From: an uncultured Stenotrophomonas sp.
Lineage (GTDB): Bacteria > Pseudomonadota > Gammaproteobacteria > Xanthomonadales > Xanthomonadaceae
DNA length: 64,000 bases
Assembly (NCBI RefSeq): GCF_913778665.1
Contig: NZ_CAJYVQ010000002.1
Span: 124,001-188,000 of the forward strand
Direction: 5' to 3'
Made by a program: the position numbers and the translations under genes. The notes under the pieces are model-generated. The model was not told the DNA's origin. It worked only from the letters and a program-made list of their open reading frames with translations, and ran no database searches. Shown here one piece after another: positions 44,358 through 52,315 of the stretch (positions within the stretch are counted from its first letter, which is position 1; each line of letters begins with the position of its first letter).

Positions 44358-46693
44358 CAGAACGGTCCTGCCGCATGCTCGGCCAGGCTGCGCTTGCGAG
44401 GGGGCATCAGCCACACCTTCGCGCGCTCCTTGCCCACTACTTTGGTGCGTACGCCGTGGCGCTTGACCACATAGGCGGCCGCCTCGTTGACGTCGCGACG
44501 GTTCGGCTTGTCGATCCCCACCACGATGGCGATCTCGGTGGCGCGGTAGGCGGCGTTCCAGTGTTCGGCTGGGGTCGACCAGTCGAAGTGGCGGTCGATC
44601 AGCTCGGCGATCGGCGAGATCGGCTCATGCTCGCTGTTGGTGGCATTGAGTGCGTCCAGCTCCTCGCCGGACAGATGCCAGGTCTCGCCGCTGCAGTACA
44701 GCGCATGCGCCTCGGCCCAGACCTGCTGCATGTCGATCCGTGCCGGTTCGCCCAGGGCCACGGCATGCACGGTCCACCAGCGGGTGTTGCCGGTGGCGTC
44801 GCGCAGGAAGCGTTCGTCGTTGACACTGGCAAACAGGATCGTGCGCCGGGCATAGCGCGATTCGGTACGCGCGTACGGGCGCCGCAGCTCGTCGTGGCTG
44901 CGCGAGATGAATGATTTCAGCGCCGCGATGTCGGTGCGACGGAAGGTGGCATCGACTTCGCCCAGTTCGACGATCCACTTGGAAATAACCTGCTTGACGC
45001 TGTCCTTGTTGGCCGGATCGAGCACCACGCCGTCGGCGATCAGCTGCAGTTCGGGCGGTGCCAGCTGCCGCGCCCAGCGGGTCTTGCCGAGGTTCTGTTT
45101 CGACACGAAGGTGAGCACGCCGCGCGCGACCACGCCATCGGGTTCGAACGCGGCGGCCACGCCGGAGATCAGCCAGCGCCGCATCAGCACCTCCTTGAGG
45201 ATGCGGCCGTCGGCCATGCGTGTCGGCTGCGCTTCCTGCACGGTGTCGAAGAACGCCTGGAGGCGCGGCTGCCCGTCCCAGGGCCGCGAGGTGATCCAGC
45301 TGGCGACCGGGTTGTAGGGGTTGGCTTCGGCCACCTGGCACAGGTTGGTCTCGAAGCTGGCGGTGGCCATGCCGGCGCGATGCATGCAGTCCATCACTTC
45401 ACCGGCCGCGACTTCCTTGGCGTTGTCCACGGTGGTGTGCAGGCCAGGCACGAGGATTTCCAGATCCTTGCGGATCACGTTGTAGCGCACGGTCACCCCG
45501 GTGCGCCGGCACAGCTCGGCCAGGTTGCGGGCGGTAGGCAGCGGCCGGCCGCGTGCGCTGCTGTCCGGGAACGGGGTGAACGTGTCAAACGCGGAAAGAT
45601 TGCCGGGTACCAGATAGCCTGCGTCGGCGGTCGACATGCGGTGGTCGCTATCCCGTGTTTCATCCGTTGCAACGGCAGGCGCGGGCAGCAGTTGTGCGCG
45701 CACGGCGTCCAGGCCCTGCCGCAGGTGCAGGTCATTGAAGTCGGTCGGGTGGTCGTCGTCACCGTGCAGGGTGGCGAACTCGGGCCACACCACGCGTGCG
45801 TCGATCGCGGCGGCGGCGTGGGTTGCCTGGCTGACGCCGGGGTTGTCGACCGGCTGCCGGGTCCACTGGTCGTTGTCGGCGCAGATCACGAAGGTCGCAT
45901 CCGGCAGGTTGGTGCGCCAGGCGCGTGCGACCGCGGCCAGATTGCCGGCGTCCCAGGCGATTACCACGCACCAGCCGGTGGCCTGGTGGATCGACTCGGC
46001 CGTGGCATAACCCTCGGCAATGGCGATCGGATGGTCCGGACGCGGCTTGCCGATGACGTGGAAGCAGCCCTGCTTGCGGCCACCGGCAAGAAAGTCCTTG
46101 TCGCGGCCGAGCGCCGGGTCGGTGCGCGGAAAGATCGCCTGCAGCGAGACGATCCGGCCCGCAGCGTTCATCACCGGCACCAGCAGGGTATTGTCGATGT
46201 GGCGGAACACCAGGCCGTCGCTGTTGCGCACCGGCCATGCGGTTACCCGCAGTCCATGCGCGCCGACGCCCTTGCGCAGCAGGTAAGGATGGTTGGCATC
46301 TGCGGGCAGGGCGCGATTCCACAGTACGTTCGCGGCCTTGGCAGCGACGTCCTCGCGTTCGCGCTGCTGCCGCTCGCGATCTTTGCGGGCCACCTCCTGG
46401 CGTTGCCGGATCGCGCGCTGCTCGGCCGCCGTCAATGTGAGTGGCGCCTTGGCGCACCAGGTGTGGCGGCTGCCGGTGCGCCAGCTGCCGAACTCGCCCG
46501 CGGGCAGGTCGTCGCCGAACAGGACGGCCCAGCCGTTGCGTGTGCCGCGTCGGTCGCCTTCGACGTGGAAGCGCACCAGGGTGCCATCGGCCGCGAGCGC
46601 GTCGCGGCCGCGCGCGTCCGGCACGATGCCGTGTGCGTGCATGGCCTGCAGGAACGCCGGAACGATGTCCTGTGCTGGATGCGGTGCGTGCAT
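44357..46693 (-). CDS. TOPRIM primase / VapE-type helicase fusion
   Basis: 778 residues from ATG 46693 with AAAGGGGG before it. N-terminal part: zinc-free primase region, then TOPRIM with IAIAEGYATAESIHQAT (catalytic Glu) and VICADNDQ (the DxD-like motif). C-terminal part: VirE/VapE domain with an unusual Walker A, FVSKQNLGKTRWARQL, WIVELGEVDATF as Walker B, and FASVNDERFLRDATGNTRWW. In satellites and P4-like phages such proteins start replication. In a tailocin it is unexpected. First gene of the leftward run, behind copy C. Confidence 0.88.
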   Translation of the reverse strand: MHAPHPAQDIVPAFLQAMHAHGIVPDARGRDALAADGTLVRFHVEGDRRGTRNGWAVLFGDDLPAGEFGSWRTGSRHTWCAKAPLTLTAAEQRAIRQRQEVARKDRERQQREREDVAAKAANVLWNRALPADANHPYLLRKGVGAHGLRVTAWPVRNSDGLVFRHIDNTLLVPVMNAAGRIVSLQAIFPRTDPALGRDKDFLAGGRKQGCFHVIGKPRPDHPIAIAEGYATAESIHQATGWCVVIAWDAGNLAAVARAWRTNLPDATFVICADNDQWTRQPVDNPGVSQATHAAAAIDARVVWPEFATLHGDDDHPTDFNDLHLRQGLDAVRAQLLPAPAVATDETRDSDHRMSTADAGYLVPGNLSAFDTFTPFPDSSARGRPLPTARNLAELCRRTGVTVRYNVIRKDLEILVPGLHTTVDNAKEVAAGEVMDCMHRAGMATASFETNLCQVAEANPYNPVASWITSRPWDGQPRLQAFFDTVQEAQPTRMADGRILKEVLMRRWLISGVAAAFEPDGVVARGVLTFVSKQNLGKTRWARQLAPPELQLIADGVVLDPANKDSVKQVISKWIVELGEVDATFRRTDIAALKSFISRSHDELRRPYARTESRYARRTILFASVNDERFLRDATGNTRWWTVHAVALGEPARIDMQQVWAEAHALYCSGETWHLSGEELDALNATNSEHEPISPIAELIDRHFDWSTPAEHWNAAYRATEIAIVVGIDKPNRRDVNEAAAYVVKRHGVRTKVVGKERAKVWLMPPRKRSLAEHAAGPF

Positions 46694-46860
46694 TCGATGG
46701 GCCCCCTTTGCAACGTGGTGCGGTATCCGGCGACCGGCACGGACACGGACGCCGTTTGATCGCTGCCCTGCGCGGGCCGCACGGCGGCGGCCCGGCACGG
46801 AGCAGGCAGTGGATGGTGGGAGGTGATGACGTGGCCATGGTGTCGGAATAGACTTGCTTT

Positions 46861-46882
46861 GGCAACACCTTTCGACACCTTG
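46861..46882 (-). promoter_or_regulatory. Copy C of the repeated motif, upstream of the primase
   Basis: Plus strand GGCAACACCTTTCGACACCT then TG. It keeps CAACACCTTTC and on the minus strand reads as a tandem AAGGTGTCGA/AAGGTGTTGC. It lies 168 bp before the primase ATG. The rest of the 46694-47066 gap has no gene I can support. Confidence 0.6.
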
Positions 46883-47066
46883 TGTCCCCATTGCCGATGT
46901 CGCGTCCTGGGTCGCGGTGCTTCCGCGATGGCCATCGCAGATCGCGCTTCCCGCGACGCTGCGTCGCAGGTAGCGAGAACCGTTTTTCCGATGATGCCAT
47001 CGCCGTTCGATGCGGCCCTTAAACCCATCCCGCGCTCGCCCGGGCCCTCATGCACAAGGAGTCTGC

Positions 47067-47168
47067 ATGCCTGAAATCCACTGCAAATCCGCCCCTCGAT
47101 CCGATGCCAATGCTGCGTCGTTGCGCGCTGCTGCGGCGTTCTCAATCGGTGCGACCACCCCTCGATAA
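47067..47168 (+). CDS. Possible 33-aa peptide, Com-like N-terminus
   Basis: ATG 47067 has a strong AAGGAGT at 47056-47062. The peptide MPEIHCKSAPRSDANAASLR... begins like Com zinc-finger regulators of Mu and P2-like phages (MxEIxCKxC) but lacks the further cysteines and stops after 33 residues. It may be a broken com gene or a real short peptide at the start of the rightward unit. Confidence 0.35.
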   Translation: MPEIHCKSAPRSDANAASLRAAAAFSIGATTPR

Positions 47169-47180
47169 AATACGACCGGC

Positions 47181-47405
47181 ATGACGGACACCATCGACGA
47201 AGCGCAGGACCTGGAAGCGCGCCACCTGCAACGCGCATTGGCCCAGCACGCATCGCGGGCCAGCCGCGCTGCCCCACTCACACCCATTGGGGAATGCCAC
47301 AACCCGGACTGCAGCGAAGACTTCGACAACGATCCGGCTAGGCTGTTCTGCGGGCCAGCCTGCGCCGAGCGATTCGAAGCCATCCATCTACACCGCAACG
47401 CATAG
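47181..47405 (+). CDS. Small zinc-ribbon-like protein, 74 aa
   Basis: Helical N-terminus (TIDEAQDLEARHLQRALAQHAS) and a cysteine cluster CHNPDCSEDF ... LFCGPACAERFE, four cysteines spaced like a zinc ribbon. This resembles the small zinc-finger proteins at the left end of P2-like phages and DksA/TraR relatives in general outline, but the spacing is not the TraR C4 motif. It lies on the plus strand, divergent from the tailocin, and may be a regulator of it. Confidence 0.65.
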   Translation: MTDTIDEAQDLEARHLQRALAQHASRASRAAPLTPIGECHNPDCSEDFDNDPARLFCGPACAERFEAIHLHRNA

Positions 47406-47416
47406 GAACAGGGGAC

Positions 47417-47671
47417 ATGTCTCTGAACAGCAACGACGCTGGCTTCACCGAACGCATCGCCGGATTGTCGGCCGAGCTTGCCGTGATGGTGAGCCTGGTG
47501 GAGCACCATATCCATCTCCAGCTGGCCGACCTGGCCGACTCGGGCGATGTCGATGCACAGGAGCGATTCGCGGTGGCCGATCCGGAGCGCTGGTTGGAGA
47601 ACGCCCGCAACAGCCTGCAGGCGGGGGTGATGTTCCTGGAACGCGCGGTGCAGCAGCCGTCGCGCTTCTAG
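47417..47671 (+). CDS. Hypothetical protein, 84 aa
   Basis: From ATG 47417, 11 bp after the zinc-ribbon gene, with AGGAACAGGGGAC before it. Helical, acidic (ELAVMVSLVEHHIHLQLADLAD). A two-gene unit with its neighbour at the tailocin edge. No family recognised. Confidence 0.6.
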   Translation: MSLNSNDAGFTERIAGLSAELAVMVSLVEHHIHLQLADLADSGDVDAQERFAVADPERWLENARNSLQAGVMFLERAVQQPSRF

Positions 47672-47680
47672 CGTCGATGC

Positions 47681-47711
47681 TGGCCCCTGCGTCACCGTGT
47701 CGCAGGGGCCA
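47681..47711 (+). terminator. Hairpin after the 84-aa gene
   Basis: TGGCCCCTGCG (47681-47691) and CGCAGGGGCCA (47701-47711) with a 9-nt loop, followed by AA rather than T. An 11-bp perfect stem; probably ends the short rightward unit or marks the edge of the block. Confidence 0.6.
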
Positions 47712-47759
47712 AACCCTGAACCGCGTCCAAGGTTGGGCGCGGCCCCGTAGAATGGCGGG

Positions 47760-48203
47760 GTGCGTCATTCTGTCCTCCACCGCCGGTTCCAGGCCCTGGC
47801 GTGGCTTGCCATGCTGCTGGTGCTGCTTGCCCCGCTGGTGAGCCGCTGGCTGGCGCACGGCCATGCCGCGGCTGCCGCACCGGTAGCGGCGATGGACCAC
47901 GCCCAGCACGTCCAGCACGTCCAGCAGGTGGAAGGCCATCACGACCACCACGCAATGGCGATGCAGCACGGCGAGGCCGCAACGAAACCGCCCGCCGATC
48001 CTCATGCCGAGCACGACATGGGCGTGGACTGCGATTACTGCCTGATCGCCGCCCGCTTGATCACCCTGCTGGTGGCGGCGTTGCTGCTGCTGGTGCCGAT
48101 GGCATCGATATGTCGCGCGCTGTGCGGTGCGGTGCAGGCGTTGCCGCAGCGGATCTGCGGCACATTGGGCGCGCGAGGGCCGCCGGTCTTCATGGCCGTC
48201 TGA
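47760..48203 (+). CDS. DUF2946-like His-rich membrane protein
   Basis: 147 residues from GTG 47760. Membrane helix 1 (ALAWLAMLLVLLAPLVSRWL), a periplasmic His-rich loop (AMDHAQHVQHVQQVEGHHDHHAMAMQHG), the DUF2946 motif HDMGVDCDYCLIAARL and a second helix. His, Met and the CDYC pair suggest metal binding (copper likely). It precedes a TonB receptor and PepSY gene, a set often seen for metal uptake or export. Confidence 0.8.
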   Translation: MRHSVLHRRFQALAWLAMLLVLLAPLVSRWLAHGHAAAAAPVAAMDHAQHVQHVQQVEGHHDHHAMAMQHGEAATKPPADPHAEHDMGVDCDYCLIAARLITLLVAALLLLVPMASICRALCGAVQALPQRICGTLGARGPPVFMAV

Positions 48204-48331
48204 GACCGCGCGTACGCCGGTGGATTGATTCTTCCGAGCTGCCAGGCATGGCCTGGCACTACTGCGTGCGCGTTTCCCGAACTCCTTGAGCTGCCCTGCC
48301 ATTGCGGGGTGGCCCTGCATGCCGTGAACAA

Positions 48332-50470
48332 ATGAAAACGAACCCCACCTCCGCCCAACTTCGCCGGGCGGCATTGCCCGTTGCCTGCGCGCTGCTGCTG
48401 CACACCGCGCCCGCGCTCGCTGCCGACGCGGCACCACCGACCACGCTGGATACCGTGCGCGTGGTCGACACCCGCAGCAGTGAGCTGTCCTCCAGCACCA
48501 GCGCCGGCTCCGCATTGGGCCTGAGCGTGCTGCAGACGCCGGCCGCGATCACCGTCATCCGCCGCGAGCAGCTGGAGCAGCGCGGTGACACGAACCTCAA
48601 CGATGCCATCAGCCGGGCCGGCGCGATCAGTGCGATGCCGCACCCGGGCAACGGCCTGAGCGCGCTGTCCAGCCGCGGCTTCACCGATGGCGCCTCGGTG
48701 ATGCGCCTGTACGACGGCCTGCGCCAGTACGGCGGCGTGGGCATCACCTTCCCGTTCGATACCTGGTCGATCGAGCGCATCGAAGTCCTGCGCGGACCGG
48801 CCTCGGTGATCCATGGCGACGGTGCCATCGGCGGCGTCGTCAACATCGTGCCGAAGAAGCCCTCGCGCGGCGCGATCGAGAACGAGATCAGTGTGACCGT
48901 CGGCAGCGAGGACACCGCGCGGCTCGGTTTCGGCAGCGGTGGCGCGCTGACGCCCGAGCTGGCGTATCGGCTGGACCTGAGTGGCAACTACAGCAGCGGT
49001 TGGGTCGACCGCGGGCGCAACAGCGATGCCACCTTCTCCGGCGCGCTGCTGTGGCAGCCACGCACGGACCTGCAGCTGACCCTGACCCACGCGCAGGGCT
49101 ACCAGGCGCCGATGCGCCACTTCGGCACGCCACTGATTGACGGCCGCCAGCGGGACGCGCTGCGCCATCGCAACTACAACGTGGAAGACAGCGAGATCCG
49201 CTTCCGCGACCGCTGGACCCAGCTTGATGCGCTGTGGACGCCCAACGCGAACGTGGAATGGCGCACCCGTGCCTACCAGATCGACAGCCAGCGCGACTGG
49301 CGCAATGCCGAGGCCTATGTCTACAACCCGCGCACCGGCCTGATCGACCGCTCCGGCAACACCCAGATCACCCACAACCAGGACCAGACCGGGCTGACCT
49401 CGACGCTGCGCGTGCAGGGGGAAGTGGGCGGCCTGCTGAACAGTTTCGCGGTGGGGCTGGACGCCAATCGCGCGCACTTCAAGCACACCAACAACACCTA
49501 TGCCGGCAGCTCGGGCCCGGTCGACCCGTTCGATCCGGTGCCGGGCCTGTTTGCCAGCGATGCGCCGAATCTGCCGCGCTACCGTAACCGTGCCGAGCAG
49601 TACGCGCTGTTCGTGGAAGACCGCTTGGCACTGAGCGAGCGCTGGTCGGTGCTGGGTGGGCTGCGCCACGATCGCGCGCAGATCGATCGCACCGATCTGA
49701 TCAGTGGCCAGAACGCGTTCTCCAGAACCTACAACAGCACCGGTTGGCGTGCCGGCACCGTGTTCGCACTGCGCCCGACGCTGAGCCTGTACGCGCAGTA
49801 CTCGCAGGCGGCCGACCCGGTCAGTGGCCTGTTGATGATCAGCCCGGCCAACGGCGCGTTCGACCTGGCCAAGGGCCGGCAGATGGAGGTGGGCCTGAAG
49901 CAGGCCTTCGATGGCGGCGAGTGGACGCTGGCCGCGTACCGCATCCGCAAGACCGGTCTGCTCAGCCGCGACCCGCTGCAGCCCGATCGCCGCGTGCAGG
50001 TCGGCGCGCAGACCTCCCGTGGCATCGAGGCCTCGCTGAACTGGAACTTCGCGCCACGGTGGTCGCTCGATGCCAACGCCACGGTGCTGAAGGCCGAGTT
50101 CGAGGACTTCCTGGAAACCACCGGTTCGCCGGCGGTGCTGGTCTCGCGCGATGGCAACGTGCCGCCGAACGTGGCCGAACGCCTGGCCAACGTGTGGTTG
50201 AGCTGGCAGTTCCTGCCCGACTGGACCGTGGCCGGCGGCGCGCGCTACGTCGGCAAGCGCTACGCCGACAACGCCAACACGCTGGAACTGCCCGGCTACA
50301 GCACCACCGACCTGGCGCTGAGCTGGCAGGCGGCACCGCGCACGCGCCTGTCCGCGCGGCTGTTCAACGTGTTCGACAAGGTGTACTACGCCACCGCGTA
50401 CTACACCAGCACGCAGTGGCTGCTGGGTGCGGACCGGCGCGTCGAGTTCACCCTCGACCATCGCTTCTGA
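48332..50470 (+). CDS. TonB-dependent outer membrane receptor
   Basis: 712 residues from ATG 48332; signal peptide ends AAPALA/AD. TonB box region LDTVRVVDT, plug domain with TPAAITVIRREQLEQRGD and IERIEVLRGPASVIHGDGAIGGVVNIVPKKP, then a 22-strand barrel ending in the aromatic F of TLDHRF. Related to siderophore receptors of the FhuA/FecA group or copper OprC/NosA type. The neighbouring DUF2946 favours a metal, but the substrate cannot be fixed. Confidence 0.92.
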   Translation: MKTNPTSAQLRRAALPVACALLLHTAPALAADAAPPTTLDTVRVVDTRSSELSSSTSAGSALGLSVLQTPAAITVIRREQLEQRGDTNLNDAISRAGAISAMPHPGNGLSALSSRGFTDGASVMRLYDGLRQYGGVGITFPFDTWSIERIEVLRGPASVIHGDGAIGGVVNIVPKKPSRGAIENEISVTVGSEDTARLGFGSGGALTPELAYRLDLSGNYSSGWVDRGRNSDATFSGALLWQPRTDLQLTLTHAQGYQAPMRHFGTPLIDGRQRDALRHRNYNVEDSEIRFRDRWTQLDALWTPNANVEWRTRAYQIDSQRDWRNAEAYVYNPRTGLIDRSGNTQITHNQDQTGLTSTLRVQGEVGGLLNSFAVGLDANRAHFKHTNNTYAGSSGPVDPFDPVPGLFASDAPNLPRYRNRAEQYALFVEDRLALSERWSVLGGLRHDRAQIDRTDLISGQNAFSRTYNSTGWRAGTVFALRPTLSLYAQYSQAADPVSGLLMISPANGAFDLAKGRQMEVGLKQAFDGGEWTLAAYRIRKTGLLSRDPLQPDRRVQVGAQTSRGIEASLNWNFAPRWSLDANATVLKAEFEDFLETTGSPAVLVSRDGNVPPNVAERLANVWLSWQFLPDWTVAGGARYVGKRYADNANTLELPGYSTTDLALSWQAAPRTRLSARLFNVFDKVYYATAYYTSTQWLLGADRRVEFTLDHRF

Positions 50471-50481
50471 GGACGCCGGCC

Positions 50482-51987
50482 ATGTCGCTGCGATCCACCG
50501 CCACGCGCTGGACCTATCTGGTGCACCGCTGGCTGGGCATCGGCGGATGCCTGCTGATGCTGCTGTGGTTCGTCAGCGGCATGGTGATGCTGTTCATCGG
50601 TTACCCGAAGCTGACGCCGGGCGAACGCCTGGCAGCGTTGCCGGTGCTGGGCGATGCGCACCGGCTGCTTGGATTGCCGGCGTTACCGGCGGCTGTGCAG
50701 GCTGAGCCGGAAAGCGTGGCGCTGACGACGCTGCGTGGAGAGCCCGCCTATGTGGTGCGTAGTGGCAGCCACGTGGGGGCTTGGTCGGCGCAGACCGGGC
50801 AAGCTCTGCTGCCGGTATCGGCGCAGCGTGCCGAAGCGTCGGCCGCGCAGTTCGCCGGTGGGCAGGCCTTCGTTGGCGCGGTGCGCGTGGATGAGGACCG
50901 CTGGACCCATTCGCGCGCGCTGGACGCGCATCGGCCGCTGTACCGGGTCGAAGTGGGCGGCAAGCAGCCGGGGGATGTGTACGTGTCTTCGCATACCGGC
51001 GAAGTAGTGCTTGACGCACCGCGCGTGCAACAGGGCTGGAATTACGTGGGCGCGTGGCTGCATTGGCTGTACTTCCTGCGCATGCAGTCGGTCGACCCGG
51101 TGTGGACGTGGGTGGTGATCGTGCTGTCGGCGCTGTGCACGCTAGCGTCGGTGAGCGGCATCGTGGTCGGTGTGTGGCGCTGGCGCTTCCGTGGTCATTA
51201 CCGGTCGGGCGCGAAGACGCCTTACGTAGAGCCGTGGATGCGTTGGCACCACCTGGTCGGACTGCTCGCGGCCACCTTCGTGTTCACCTGGATCTTCAGC
51301 GGCTTGATGTCGATGAACCCGCTGGGCGTGTTCAACAGTAGCCGCGATGCGATCGATGCCGGGCGCTATCGCGGCGACAGCGTGGCGGTGGACAGCGCAC
51401 TGGGCGAGCCGCTCGCCTTGCTGGCGGCGGCCGCTGACGTGCGTTTCCGGCCGGTGGAGATCCAGTGGCGGCGCATTGGCGGCGAATTGTTCGCGGTGCT
51501 GCTGGACGGCCAGGGGGACACCCGCATTGTGTCCGCTGTAGACGGGAGACTCCGGGTGGCGCCCGTGTTGCCTGCGGCGCTCGTCCAGCAGCAGGTACGC
51601 ACGATGTCGCCTTCGCCGCTGCAGGACTTCCGCATCCTGTACGTGCCGGACGCTTACTTCTATCCGCGCGCGCCCGAGGCCATGAACGGCGCAGCGGTAC
51701 GCCGCTTCCCGGTGGCAGTGGCAGACTTTGGCGATGACGAGGCGACGCGCGTCTATCTCGATCTGGCGACCGGCGATCCGGTGCTGACGATGGGGCATCG
51801 TGAGCGGGTGGGGCGCTGGTTGTTCTACTTCCTGCACAGCTGGGACCTGCCAACGATGCTGCGACAGCACAGCACGCGGCTGGGCGTGTTGCTGCTGTTG
51901 AGCGTGGCGGGCACGGCGTTGTGCGCGACCGCCGCGGTGATCGGCTATCGGCGCTTGCGGATGAAGTTACGGCGTCGACGGCGTTGA
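50482..51987 (+). CDS. PepSY-domain membrane protein
   Basis: 501 residues from ATG 50482. Four or five membrane helices: HRWLGIGGCLLMLLWFVSG, WTWVVIVLSALCTLASVSGIVVG, WHHLVGLLAATFVFTWIFSG and a C-terminal LLLSVAGTALCATAAVIG, with PepSY domains in the periplasmic loops and conserved His in HRWLG, LHWLYF and RWHHLVG that may bind heme. Such proteins (PiuB-like) are linked to siderophore receptors and ferric reduction. It follows the receptor by 11 bp. Confidence 0.88.
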   Translation: MSLRSTATRWTYLVHRWLGIGGCLLMLLWFVSGMVMLFIGYPKLTPGERLAALPVLGDAHRLLGLPALPAAVQAEPESVALTTLRGEPAYVVRSGSHVGAWSAQTGQALLPVSAQRAEASAAQFAGGQAFVGAVRVDEDRWTHSRALDAHRPLYRVEVGGKQPGDVYVSSHTGEVVLDAPRVQQGWNYVGAWLHWLYFLRMQSVDPVWTWVVIVLSALCTLASVSGIVVGVWRWRFRGHYRSGAKTPYVEPWMRWHHLVGLLAATFVFTWIFSGLMSMNPLGVFNSSRDAIDAGRYRGDSVAVDSALGEPLALLAAAADVRFRPVEIQWRRIGGELFAVLLDGQGDTRIVSAVDGRLRVAPVLPAALVQQQVRTMSPSPLQDFRILYVPDAYFYPRAPEAMNGAAVRRFPVAVADFGDDEATRVYLDLATGDPVLTMGHRERVGRWLFYFLHSWDLPTMLRQHSTRLGVLLLLSVAGTALCATAAVIGYRRLRMKLRRRRR

Positions 51988-51996
51988 TCTTCCGGG

Positions 51997-52296
51997 TTAC
52001 ACCCGCAGCCAGCGCGTGGACAGCGCCACCAGCAACAGTGCGGTCGCTACGCCGATGAACGCGGCAATCAGGCCGAAGTGGTTGGCGGCGAAACCGATCA
52101 GTGCCGGGCCCGCAAGGATGCCGGCAAAACCCAGCGTGGAAACGGCGGTGATCGCCAGCGCACCGGGCATGCGGGTCTGGTGGCCGGCCAGCGAGAACAG
52201 CGCCACGCCGTCGAAACCCGCCTCCTGCAGCAGCGCGGTCTCCTGCTCTGGGGCCAGCAGCGGGCAATGCCCGGGTGATGGCGGCGACGGGACCAC
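51997..52296 (-). pseudogene. Chimeric remnant: methyltransferase tail joined to MFS C-terminus
   Basis: 99-codon open frame. The first part, PEQETALLQEAGFDGVALFS, is like the end of SAM-dependent methyltransferases; the second, LAGHQTRMPGALAITAV...AGPALIGFAANHFGL, is like the last 60 residues of an MFS transporter. Neither domain is complete. This is most simply a deletion that fused the ends of two lost genes. It might still be translated. Confidence 0.6.
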
Positions 52297-52315
52297 GATT
52301 CAAGGCGCGATGCGC

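Larger units (their letters stand above)
27727..46693 (-). mobile_element. R-type tailocin (maltocin-like) gene block derived from a P2-like phage
   Basis: All genes run leftward. A full contractile tail set in P2 order (D, X, U, T, E', E, FII, FI, then fibre, I, J, W, V) is followed upstream by lysis genes, regulators and a primase. There is no portal, terminase, capsid, head-completion or integrase gene and no attachment repeats are evident. Contractile tail plus lysis without head defines R-type phage-tail-like bacteriocins; maltocin P28 is the described S. maltophilia example. A cryptic prophage remnant is the alternative, but every tail gene appears intact. Confidence 0.82.

Noticed and set aside
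27727..46693. Active P2-like prophage
   Set aside because: No integrase, capsid, portal or terminase genes and no flanking repeats that I can see, so a tailocin is the simpler reading.
46432..47277. 281-codon minus-strand frame reaching into the primase
   Set aside because: It runs far inside the primase in another frame and has Arg/His-rich shadow composition.
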